In this document: positions 34,933 through 43,264 of the stretch, piece by piece
Layout of the letters: each line of letters opens with the position of its first letter
How positions within the stretch are numbered: position 1 is the stretch's first letter
Source of the DNA: Bermanella sp047621325
GTDB taxonomy: Bacteria > Pseudomonadota > Gammaproteobacteria > Pseudomonadales > Oceanobacteraceae
Assembly: GCA_047621325.1 (NCBI GenBank)
Contig: JBLHLT010000012.1
Location: forward strand, 56,677 to 120,676
Direction of reading: 5' to 3'
Length of the DNA stretch: 64,000 nt
Program-made: the position numbers and the translations under genes
Notes under the pieces: generated by a model
What the model was told of the DNA's origin: nothing
What the model saw: only the letters and a program-made list of their open reading frames with translations
The model's database searches: none

Positions 34933-36651
34933 ATGGCAGAAACATGTATTCATATCGCACAGCGCACAAGCCAAGGTGTTAAGTCGATTAATGAGGATTC
35001 GGTTAACGCTTTCTTTCCAGATGATGCTCATCAGCTTACGCATAAAGGTTTGTGTGCTTTGGTGGCCGATGGTGTTAGTACCGCAGAGGCCGGTAAACAA
35101 GCCAGTGAATTAAGTGTTAAACAGTTTGTCGAAGATTATTATCAAACCCCCGATACTTGGACAGTCGAACACGCAGGCAAGCAAATACTATCGGCTATTA
35201 ATTTGAAGCTATACCGTTTAAGTGATGCTTACCGAGTTGAGGGTAAAGGTTATTTATGCACGTTTAGCGGTGTGGTGATTAAGTCTCGAACCGCGCATGT
35301 GTTTCATGTGGGGGACAGCCGTGTTTACCTTTATCGCAAAGGTGAATTAAAACAGCTGACACAAGATCACAGTGTCTTTATTGGTAAATCCCAAGCGGTG
35401 TTGTCACGGGCAGTGGGAATGGACACACAAATTAATATTGATTACTTTTCTTTGCCAGTTGAAGAGTCTGATATTTTTTTATGTACCAGTGATGGCATTC
35501 ATGATTTTTTAACCCATGAAGAGATTCAAAACATATTGGCCAGCGATGAAACCGCTGACAATAAATCACAAACGTTATGCGACTTAGCGCTTAATAATAG
35601 TAGTGACGATAATATTAGTGCCGTGGTGGTCGATGTTGAGACGTTACAGCAAGAAAACATTGACGACTTTAATGCACGCTTAACCCGTTTACCGTTTCCG
35701 CCTCAGCTTGAATCGGGTATGAAAATAGATGGATTTCAAGTTATCAGAGAAATATATGCCAGTAGCCGCAGCCAATTATACGAAGTAACCGATATGGCTT
35801 CGGGGCAGGCCATGGTCATGAAAACCCCGTCGATAAATTTTGAAGAAGATAATCATTATATTGATCGCTTTATTCAAGAAGAGTGGGTGGGCAAACGTAT
35901 TCGCAGTGATTACGTCGTGGATGTGATTAGTATTAACCGCGAAAAGCATTTTTTATACTATTTATTAGAACTGGCTGAGGGCATAACATTAAGTCAATGG
36001 ATGAAAGCCAATCCTATGGCAGACCCTACAACGTCGATGAATATCGTTGAACAAATTGCGCAGGGCTTACGAGCCTTTCATCAGAATGACAGCGTGCATC
36101 AAGATTTACGCCCATCAAATATTATGATTAACAACGATAATAAAATTAAAATTGTCGATTACGGTTCAGTGTATGTGGCGGGTATTGCAGAGGTATTTAG
36201 TCCTATTCAGCACGAAGGGGCGTTAGGTACGGCAAGTTACGCAGACCCTATTTATTTACAGGGGCGCAATCCAGGTGTGCAGGGGGATTTATATTCATTG
36301 GGCACCATTGCTTATGAGTTATTTACCAATCGCTTGCCTTATGGTGATGCCATTGAAGAATGTTCAAATAGCCTTGATTATGATCGGTTACGTTATAAGT
36401 CAGCGACTAAATATAACCCTATTATTCCTATGTGGTTTGATCGCGCATTAGAGAAAAGCGTTAAGTTCGACTTACAAGAGCGTTATCGCAATATACGTGA
36501 CTTTATTAAAGATTTAAAACAGCCTAATCCTGAGTTTTTTCGTGATGACCCAAAAGTCGAATACACCAAAAGCCCGTTACTGTTTTGGCAGATGATGTCG
36601 GTATTTTGGGTGATCATGTTGTTTTTAATGGTGTTTATGTTCTCGAGTTAA
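34933..36651 (+). CDS. Bifunctional PP2C phosphatase / Ser-Thr kinase, membrane anchored
   Basis: The product is 572 aa. ATG 34933 follows GGAGG; the frame is open upstream only across the hairpin. Residues about 1-235 are a PP2C phosphatase with metal-site motifs (NEDSV, VADGVSTAE, VGDSRVYLYR, CTSDGIHDFL, SDDNISAVVVD). Residues about 255-530 are a Hanks-type kinase with VMK lysine, catalytic HQDLRPSN (for HRDLKPEN) and DYG (for DFG). One C-terminal helix (FWQMMSVFWVIMLFLMVFMF) anchors it. It probably regulates the adjacent nitrate transporter or nitrate signalling; the target is unknown. Confidence 0.9.
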   Translation: MAETCIHIAQRTSQGVKSINEDSVNAFFPDDAHQLTHKGLCALVADGVSTAEAGKQASELSVKQFVEDYYQTPDTWTVEHAGKQILSAINLKLYRLSDAYRVEGKGYLCTFSGVVIKSRTAHVFHVGDSRVYLYRKGELKQLTQDHSVFIGKSQAVLSRAVGMDTQINIDYFSLPVEESDIFLCTSDGIHDFLTHEEIQNILASDETADNKSQTLCDLALNNSSDDNISAVVVDVETLQQENIDDFNARLTRLPFPPQLESGMKIDGFQVIREIYASSRSQLYEVTDMASGQAMVMKTPSINFEEDNHYIDRFIQEEWVGKRIRSDYVVDVISINREKHFLYYLLELAEGITLSQWMKANPMADPTTSMNIVEQIAQGLRAFHQNDSVHQDLRPSNIMINNDNKIKIVDYGSVYVAGIAEVFSPIQHEGALGTASYADPIYLQGRNPGVQGDLYSLGTIAYELFTNRLPYGDAIEECSNSLDYDRLRYKSATKYNPIIPMWFDRALEKSVKFDLQERYRNIRDFIKDLKQPNPEFFRDDPKVEYTKSPLLFWQMMSVFWVIMLFLMVFMFSS

Positions 36652-37517
36652 ACGCAGGCCATGCCTTCTATTTTATGCCAGTAACCATTGCAGTAGCCTT
36701 CAAGAGAAATAGGTGCTTTGCCTTCCATGTTATGACGAAACATGGTTAACCACGCTAGGCTATCAATACTGCTTGGATTAATGCGCACTACATCAACAAG
36801 GCCCTTCATACTTGGCAAATCATTAATTAGATTTTGTGCTTTACCCGATAAGGTTTGAATGCCGTTCATGTTAAATAATGTATCACCCTCTTGGCTCTTT
36901 ATGTCACGCCCTTTGGGGTATTTCAAACAGCATAATTCACATTGATCTTTTGGTTTATCTTCTGAGCGGGCAGTGAAACACCGTGCGGCATACGCTAATG
37001 GTAAGTGGCCGTAACCATAAACTTCGATTTCAAATTTATTATCAAGATTCAGCGTGCTTAATTCATGGCTAATATTGGTTAGCCAATCTTTGCTTAACTC
37101 AACTGGAGCCACCCAGCGTTGCATGCCCTGTTTATATAGATAGGCTAAGTCATGTTGATTGTAAATATTGAGTGCCGAACCAGCCACAAAAGGCAAGCCC
37201 GCTTCGCGTAATAAACTGACCGCACCAAAATCATTGGCTTCAACTAAAAATTGTTGGTTATCGCAGACCTTTTTGAGCGAGGCTAATTCGCTTTTCGCTT
37301 CAAGTAAGGCAAGGCTTGAAAGCACAACCTGTTTGCCTGTTTTTTCAAGTGATTTACCGATATCCAGCCAGTCACCAAATTTTAATTCGCGACGCTTAGA
37401 GCAAACCGATTCGCCAAGATAGACGATGTCGGATGATGAGGTTTGGGCTTGTTGATAAAAGTTTTCAACCAGCTGTTTTTCCCAAAAATATAATATATTC
37501 CCAATGGCTAATTTCAT
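36648..37517 (-). CDS. ubiV: O2-independent ubiquinone hydroxylation protein UbiV
   Basis: The product is 289 aa of the peptidase U32-like family. The four Cys that bind the [4Fe-4S] cluster in E. coli UbiV (C39, C180, C193, C197) are at the same positions here. With UbiU it hydroxylates ubiquinone precursors without O2. Its start is 10 bases after ubiU. Its stop overlaps that of the convergent kinase gene by 4 bases. Confidence 0.93.
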   Translation of the reverse strand: MKLAIGNILYFWEKQLVENFYQQAQTSSSDIVYLGESVCSKRRELKFGDWLDIGKSLEKTGKQVVLSSLALLEAKSELASLKKVCDNQQFLVEANDFGAVSLLREAGLPFVAGSALNIYNQHDLAYLYKQGMQRWVAPVELSKDWLTNISHELSTLNLDNKFEIEVYGYGHLPLAYAARCFTARSEDKPKDQCELCCLKYPKGRDIKSQEGDTLFNMNGIQTLSGKAQNLINDLPSMKGLVDVVRINPSSIDSLAWLTMFRHNMEGKAPISLEGYCNGYWHKIEGMACV

Positions 37518-37527
37518 TTTTTAATCT

Positions 37528-38520
37528 CTACTGCCAGTTTCGTTCATAAGCGCCCAAAGTGGTTTGTGACCCTTCCGATAACTGGCTGAGTTGTAATTGC
37601 CATGCTGTTGCTTCTTTAAAGTTTTGTGGGTCTTTTTTCACGGCATCAATGGCTTGACGCCACACTCGCGTCACATCCCGAGTGTAGGCTGGGCTGCGTT
37701 GACGACCTTCGATTTTTAATGAACAAATCCCCAGCTCATATAGCTTGGGCAGCAAGCTCATGGTGTTTAAACTGGTGGGTTCTTCAAGTGCATGATAAAG
37801 CGTGTCATCAACATTAAAGCGACCTTTGCATAGCGTTGGGTAGCCTGCTTTTTCATTTTCAGCGAAGCGATCAATTAATACGTTATTCAGGCGGCTTTCT
37901 AACCCTTGTGGTGTTTGTTCCCACCTTACATATTGTGCAGGTGAACATGCACCAACGGTATTGGGTGACTCGCCTGTCATGTAGCTTGATAAATAACAGC
38001 GACCTTCTGCCATGATGCACAAGCTGCCATAGGCAAAGACTTCAAGGTCTAGATTGGTGTCTTGTTTTAAATTGGCCACTTGTTGGAACGATAAAACTCT
38101 TGGTAGTACCACCCGCTTAATACCAAATGGTTTGAAAAAATTAATGGCAGCGGCATTAGTTGCGCTGGCTTGTACCGATAAGTGCAGCTCAAGTTCGGGA
38201 AAGTGGGTGGCAGCGTATTCAAGTACGGCAATGTTTGATGCAATTAAAATATCAGCGCCAATGTCGACGACTTTTTTGACGGCATCGAACCAAATTCTTG
38301 AGCGATTAGGGTGGGCAAATGTATTTAGCGCGATATGCACATTGGTTTTGTGTTGATGTGCGTATGCAACGCCTTGATCTAGTTGCCTGTCGTTAAAATT
38401 TAACCCTGCAAAATGCCGAGCATTTGTGTCATTTTTAAAACCGAGGTAAACCGCATCAGCGCCTTCGTCAACCGCGGCCTTCAAAGACGCTAGGCTACCT
38501 GCTGGTGATAAAAGCTCCAT
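37528..38520 (-). CDS. ubiU: O2-independent ubiquinone hydroxylation protein UbiU
   Basis: The product is 330 aa, U32 family. The N-terminus MELLSPAGSLASLKAAVDEGADAVYLG is diagnostic. Cluster ligands C168, C175, C192 and C231 correspond to those of E. coli UbiU, shifted by one. UbiU-UbiV lets the cell make ubiquinone anaerobically, which NarI can use as electron donor. It is first in the ubiUV operon and divergent from ubiT, with an FNR-like box between them. Confidence 0.95.
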   Translation of the reverse strand: MELLSPAGSLASLKAAVDEGADAVYLGFKNDTNARHFAGLNFNDRQLDQGVAYAHQHKTNVHIALNTFAHPNRSRIWFDAVKKVVDIGADILIASNIAVLEYAATHFPELELHLSVQASATNAAAINFFKPFGIKRVVLPRVLSFQQVANLKQDTNLDLEVFAYGSLCIMAEGRCYLSSYMTGESPNTVGACSPAQYVRWEQTPQGLESRLNNVLIDRFAENEKAGYPTLCKGRFNVDDTLYHALEEPTSLNTMSLLPKLYELGICSLKIEGRQRSPAYTRDVTRVWRQAIDAVKKDPQNFKEATAWQLQLSQLSEGSQTTLGAYERNWQ

Positions 38521-38529
38521 AGTATTTCC

Positions 38530-38543
38530 TTGATCTCGATTAA
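38530..38543. promoter_or_regulatory. FNR-like box between ubiU and ubiT
   Basis: TTGAT-CTCG-ATTAA differs from consensus at one base in the second half. It is 58 bases before the ubiT start; with the -10-like TACTCT at 38561 it could activate ubiT. It is too near the ubiU start codon to be a normal activator site for that gene. Confidence 0.45.
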
Positions 38544-38600
38544 TATTTTCACTATGCGAATACTCTAAACTGCTGCAAGTATGTTTTAAGGAGGTCTCAG

Positions 38601-39137
38601 ATGTTACTACCCAAACGAGCTACCACTTTGTTGGTAAACAAGGCTACTCCGATTCTTTCATTGGCTTATGGGTTTTTACCCCGCAAGATCGAATCGTTTG
38701 TACTTGATCACATGATCAATACATTAAGTAAAGAATTTATTGAGCACAATGAACTGGAATTTATGCACAATAAAATTGTTAAAGTGGCGATCCCAGAAAT
38801 GAATGTGAGTTGGCTGTTCAGCAAGTCAAATGAAGAGGATCACAAAAAAGAGCGATTAGTGTTAATAAAAGACAGGCATCAAAAAGCGGATGTTACATTC
38901 AGCGGCACATTAAATGCCATGATTTTAATGGCATCACAAAAAGTTGACCCAGATACGTTATTTTTTAACCGCGAATTAATTATTACAGGTGATACTAATT
39001 TAGGTTTAGAAATTAAAAATCTGATTGATCAGTTTGATATTAGTTTATTAGGGTTGCCAATCAAAAAGAGTTTGGATATATGGTCTCATTCCATTTTAGA
39101 GGTGAAAAATGACAATGCGCAAAGATCAGTTTGTTAA
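38601..39137 (+). CDS. ubiT: SCP2-domain ubiquinone accessory factor UbiT
   Basis: The product is 178 aa. The SCP2 sterol-carrier-like fold (ADVTFSGTLNAMILMASQKVDPDTLFFNRELIITGDTNLGLEIKNLID, about residues 95-142) is that of UbiT, which replaces UbiJ as a lipid-binding partner in anaerobic ubiquinone synthesis. It follows AAGGAGG. It overlaps the hemerythrin gene by 29 bases, so the two are likely translated together. Confidence 0.93.
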   Translation: MLLPKRATTLLVNKATPILSLAYGFLPRKIESFVLDHMINTLSKEFIEHNELEFMHNKIVKVAIPEMNVSWLFSKSNEEDHKKERLVLIKDRHQKADVTFSGTLNAMILMASQKVDPDTLFFNRELIITGDTNLGLEIKNLIDQFDISLLGLPIKKSLDIWSHSILEVKNDNAQRSVC

Positions 39138-39561
39138 TGATTTTTTATCATCAGACCATCAGCGATTAGATGTTCTATTTGAAAGTCTTGTGGTGAGCGT
39201 TAAAGATAAAAAGCCATTTGATCATCAAATCATGTTATTTCAATTATTTAAAAGCGGGTTACTGCGACATATCTATTGGGAAGATACAATTATTTATCCA
39301 ATTTATACAGGCTACGTCGGCAAAACGATTGAGCCAATTGAAAGCATGATGGTAGAACATCAGCAATTAGAGGCTATGATCACGGAGGTGGAGCAGCAGT
39401 GTCGAGAAAGCTTCGACCTAGATTATTTAATGGCATTGGGGCAGTTTTTGTCGTCGCATAATGAAAAAGAGGAAAAGCTATTAGACCCCGTGATGGATGA
39501 TTTTAGCCATCATGAAATTAAAGAGAAAATTGCAATTGAAATTAGCCGCAGTTTTAAATAA
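39109..39561 (+). CDS. Hemerythrin-domain protein
   Basis: The 150-aa four-helix bundle has the di-iron ligand pattern H17 (DHQRLD), H54-x3-E58 (RHIYWED), H84 (EHQQLE) and H117-x3-E121 (SHNEKEE). Such proteins bind O2 or NO, or repair Fe-S centres under nitrosative stress. GAGGTG precedes the start, inside the end of ubiT. The tight coupling to ubiT and nearness to ubiUV, whose clusters are O2-sensitive, suggest a protective or sensing role (inference). Confidence 0.9.
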   Translation: MTMRKDQFVNDFLSSDHQRLDVLFESLVVSVKDKKPFDHQIMLFQLFKSGLLRHIYWEDTIIYPIYTGYVGKTIEPIESMMVEHQQLEAMITEVEQQCRESFDLDYLMALGQFLSSHNEKEEKLLDPVMDDFSHHEIKEKIAIEISRSFK

Positions 39562-39591
39562 GAGAATAGGGTGTGGTTATGGTTAGATAGT

Positions 39592-39622
39592 ACCGCCTAA
39601 AGAAAGCTTAGGCGGTTTTTTT
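39592..39622 (+). terminator. Rho-independent terminator after the hemerythrin gene
   Basis: ACCGCCTAA-AGAAAGC-TTAGGCGGT followed by a run of T, 31 bases past the stop. Confidence 0.9.
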
Positions 39623-39632
39623 GGTTGACGGC

Positions 39633-40718
39633 TTAAAGACGATTGCCGTATTTTAAACGGTCATCCCCTGGGCTTTTGGTGTAAGCGCCTAAGTCATGAA
39701 TCAATGTTTTAGTGCCATTCATTAAGCTTTGTACGCGAGAGTCAGATGTTTTTGCACTCAAGCCAATATCCGACGAGCTTTTAATCGACGGGGTATTAAA
39801 ATCAAATGACCACAAATAATGCCAAACCGCAGCACCGTGTTTTTCAGCTTGTTGCCAAGATTGGAAATACCAAGGTTTTAATTCAACGAAGGCGGTTTTA
39901 TTGAGCAAACCTTTGTTTGCATCCCCTACTAAAAAGGTGTTGGTCACAGAACTTGAGCGATAGGCTTCAAAAATAACGCCCCAGTTTTTTAACGTGTCTA
40001 CATAGCTACGTGCTTTAGCGCCTGTCCATTGGTTACTGATATAGCTTTTTGAACCGTTAGAATAATACGGGTCAAGCAATGCAACCCGTTTTGGCTTGAG
40101 TTTGTTGTTGGTATTGCCTGCGCTAATGCCATCTTTCAGTTTCTTAGCGACAACAATCGCCATCTGGTTGCCTAAGCTGTGACCCGCGATAATTAAGCGA
40201 CTGCCAGTGTAATCAGCCATGTTGGTTTTAAGGCTTTCGAACATTAAGGTGCCTGCATCTTTGCTTGGGCCTGAACGGTAGGTGCCATTATGGTCACGCC
40301 AGCGCATGGCACGGGGGCCACTTTTGCTCCATATTTTCGCTTCTGCGTCTTTTACCTCGCCTTCATCCGCAAACTGGTTCCAATACAAAATACCGACGTT
40401 GTAGCCAGCATTACGCCATGCGTAGGCTAAATCCATATCTGGGCCGCCACTGTCGCTGCGATTAAAGGTTTCACGGTTTTTAGCTTGGCTTGAGCCATTT
40501 TGCCAGCCGTGAATATATATAATGGTTGGCGCACTTTTGTTGTAGTAAGCATTGCTATAACCCGCTTGGGCTTTTTGGTAGTTGTCGTCGTTGCCAAACC
40601 AATACAGACCGTAGTCTAGATTTTGGAAGGTGGACTGCGGGAATACGCCGGGGTAGGCAAGGGTTAGGCTGCTAATGCTTAAGCATAGTAGGGCTAGGGC
40701 GTGTTTTAGTGATCTCAT
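39633..40718 (-). CDS. Secreted alpha/beta-hydrolase (lipase/esterase-like)
   Basis: The product is 361 aa with signal peptide MRSLKHALALLCLSISSLTLA. The fold is indicated by the oxyanion segment TIIYIHGWQNGSS, the nucleophile elbow IIAGHSLGNQ (Ser near residue 180), a candidate acid in LLDPYY and a candidate His in EKHGAAVWHYLW. It resembles secreted lipase-like or triacylglycerol lipase-like hydrolases; the substrate is unknown. Monocistronic and unrelated to the nitrate genes beside it. Confidence 0.75.
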   Translation of the reverse strand: MRSLKHALALLCLSISSLTLAYPGVFPQSTFQNLDYGLYWFGNDDNYQKAQAGYSNAYYNKSAPTIIYIHGWQNGSSQAKNRETFNRSDSGGPDMDLAYAWRNAGYNVGILYWNQFADEGEVKDAEAKIWSKSGPRAMRWRDHNGTYRSGPSKDAGTLMFESLKTNMADYTGSRLIIAGHSLGNQMAIVVAKKLKDGISAGNTNNKLKPKRVALLDPYYSNGSKSYISNQWTGAKARSYVDTLKNWGVIFEAYRSSSVTNTFLVGDANKGLLNKTAFVELKPWYFQSWQQAEKHGAAVWHYLWSFDFNTPSIKSSSDIGLSAKTSDSRVQSLMNGTKTLIHDLGAYTKSPGDDRLKYGNRL

Positions 40719-40924
40719 TATAGACCTCGTTATTATATTTATTATAAATGGTAGGCTAAGTGATCAAAGCGTTACCATTGGGTTAATAAACGGCATTTTG
40801 GGCTGTTGATCCATGAAAAAAGAGGGCAAAGAAGGTTAAAGGAAATTAACCTGAAATTTAAAAAATGAAGGCGTGTTTAGACGTATAGTCACGGCAATAG
40901 AATGCGTACTATGGCTAAAAAATA

Positions 40925-43255
40925 ATGATAAATGCCATGAAGTTAGCTGTATTTATATTGGGATGGATGATCCCTCTTATTTGTTTTTCCTTACCTGAAA
41001 AAACCATATCAACGGATGATTTACGCCAAGGGCCAGTGGCCCTCGATGGCTTGTGGGCGTTTGATTGGCAAGCGTTACATGTCGATATTGATGCCCCCAT
41101 GCAGGACGGGTTATTGCTGCCAGGGCTTTGGCACAAACAAGGCCCATACTCAGCGCATGGCTTTGCCACGTTGCGCTTACGCCTACATCTGCCGCACAAA
41201 CAGCCCTATTATTTACGCATTCCTGATGTACCCAGTGCCATGAGCCTTTGGGTAAATGGCGTGCTGGCATTTCAACGTGGTGTGGTTTCGCATCAATTGC
41301 AAACAGAGCAACCTGAGTTTGGCCCAGATGTACTGGCTCTGGCGCCTGCCAAGCAATATGACTTAATTATGCATGTGAGTAATTACCATCATAAAGAAGG
41401 TGGGGTATGGCATAACCTAGTATTGGCAGATGAAGCGAATCGCCATGCACTTCGCGACCAAAGTAAATTGTTAGATTCGATGGTTTTTAGTTTTTTGATG
41501 CTGGTGTCGATTTATTTGTTGGCAAGAAATATTTCGCGACATGGGCATGTCAGCCACCTCTTTTTTGCCTTGTTTGTGTGGGCGATTGCCCTTCGCAGTG
41601 TGATGGTAGGCGAGCGTATCGCGTATGATTTTATTTCGGTTATCAGTTGGGAGAATTGGCAAAGATTAGAGCATATTTTATTATTTGCGGCCTTGCCGTT
41701 GTTTATATATTTTTTTCATCGTTTCTTTGATCTTAAAAAATGGCTATACCCTCATCTGGTTGCATTGATCTCATTGGGGTTAATTGTGGCGACACTCTTT
41801 ACCCCTGCGCGTATATTTACTCAGTTTGCTCAGGTTCATCAGTTGATGGGTGTGGTAACTGTTATTTATATGTTGATTATGTTGGCGTTGTTAATGAAAC
41901 AAAAAACGCCGTTTGTAGGGATGTTTTTACTGAGTTTTTTAGCTTGGTCGTTCTTAGTCTTGCATGATTATTTATATACATATCTTTATATACAGTCACG
42001 ACCGATGGCGCAATTTGGTTTGGTATTTTTTGTGTTATTCCAGATGTATATGTTGTGGCAACATCGTAAACGAGAGTCGCGGTTGTTAGTGTATGTAAAA
42101 GCCAGTATTGATCGCAGTGCCGATTACTTGAAAAACCAATACTTTCAGTCTGTCAAAGATAGTACATTTTCTTTGCAAGATTGGGTACGCTCCGTTGAGT
42201 TATATAGCCATGTACTGGGCATGCCTATATATGTGCAATATGAACCAATCACCTTGTCTTGTAGCCAAGAAAAATTACAAGACATTATCTTTATTTTGGC
42301 AAGAATGGCAGAACGTGATGGTATTTCGGCAAGCTTATTTATTACTGCTGATAAGCAATTTGTGACGTTTGAATTTATTCTTAATAAGGTCATTAATAAC
42401 CAAGAAATGCTACATGATGAATTAAATGCAATTCACTTCGCCTTAAATGATATGGGTGCTAAGTTAAATATCGAACGACTATCAACGACCACGAAAATGC
42501 GTTTTAGTTTAGCTGTCTATGATCACAGAGCGTTACCGGTAGAGCTAGCAGATAGAAATAAAATTGAATATATAGGTAATAATTTTGCGCAACCTATTTT
42601 AGTGAGTGGAGATGCCACCGGTGTTATTGCAGACAGTTTGAAAGATTATTTTTATTTGATAAAGGCCAATATCAGTAAAGAAAATATCATTAAGTTTCGA
42701 CCTAAGTTTATTGTGTGGGAAATTTTAAATTGGAATGCTTATATCCTTGAGGATATAAAGCGTATGCGCAATGAGTATGCCGCGATTCCGATTGTTTTAG
42801 TTGTGAATGGCTATCATAAAACCCAGTTGTCACAGTGTATTCGAATGGGTATTACCGATTACGTGGTGTCACCTATCATGCCTGAAGAGCTATTGCTAAA
42901 GGTTCAGCGTGTACATAATGCTGGGGCAGTGCTAACACCAAATCATCAAGATGTACGGGATGTAACGGTACAATTGGTGAGAGACTCTATTGCTATGTGG
43001 CAAAAATACAGCGGTAAAAGTAAAACTGAATTAGCCGAAAGCAGTCGCTTGTGGCGTGTTTATATGGATGGCAGTACCGCAAAAACCCGCACCCTTGATA
43101 AATATTTGTCGGTGCAGTCGTTACCTAAGAATCCACGCTGGGAAACCGTTAATAGAACAGCCCACTATGTACTTGAGCAATGCAAATTAGAGGAAAAAGA
43201 TAAACAGATATTAAATGAAACGTTAGCGGTATTTAACCGTTTGCTTGCCAATTAA
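40925..43255 (+). CDS. 7TM-DISM signalling protein with degenerate kinase and receiver domains
   Basis: The product is 776 aa. It has a signal sequence, a periplasmic 7TMR-DISMED2-like jelly roll (about 25-170, YYLRIPDVPSAMSLWVNG), seven membrane helices (about 185-385) and a cytoplasmic part. The next region (about 395-540) looks like a histidine-kinase core without a clear phospho-His or ATP-lid Gly motifs. Residues about 555-680 resemble a receiver in which the phospho-acceptor Asp position reads FIVWEIL, i.e. Glu. It probably signals by conformation or scaffolding. ATG 40937 (MKLAVF) is an alternative start. It is convergent with a TonB receptor gene 9 bases away. Confidence 0.75.
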   Translation: MINAMKLAVFILGWMIPLICFSLPEKTISTDDLRQGPVALDGLWAFDWQALHVDIDAPMQDGLLLPGLWHKQGPYSAHGFATLRLRLHLPHKQPYYLRIPDVPSAMSLWVNGVLAFQRGVVSHQLQTEQPEFGPDVLALAPAKQYDLIMHVSNYHHKEGGVWHNLVLADEANRHALRDQSKLLDSMVFSFLMLVSIYLLARNISRHGHVSHLFFALFVWAIALRSVMVGERIAYDFISVISWENWQRLEHILLFAALPLFIYFFHRFFDLKKWLYPHLVALISLGLIVATLFTPARIFTQFAQVHQLMGVVTVIYMLIMLALLMKQKTPFVGMFLLSFLAWSFLVLHDYLYTYLYIQSRPMAQFGLVFFVLFQMYMLWQHRKRESRLLVYVKASIDRSADYLKNQYFQSVKDSTFSLQDWVRSVELYSHVLGMPIYVQYEPITLSCSQEKLQDIIFILARMAERDGISASLFITADKQFVTFEFILNKVINNQEMLHDELNAIHFALNDMGAKLNIERLSTTTKMRFSLAVYDHRALPVELADRNKIEYIGNNFAQPILVSGDATGVIADSLKDYFYLIKANISKENIIKFRPKFIVWEILNWNAYILEDIKRMRNEYAAIPIVLVVNGYHKTQLSQCIRMGITDYVVSPIMPEELLLKVQRVHNAGAVLTPNHQDVRDVTVQLVRDSIAMWQKYSGKSKTELAESSRLWRVYMDGSTAKTRTLDKYLSVQSLPKNPRWETVNRTAHYVLEQCKLEEKDKQILNETLAVFNRLLAN

Positions 43256-43264
43256 ACAGATGAC

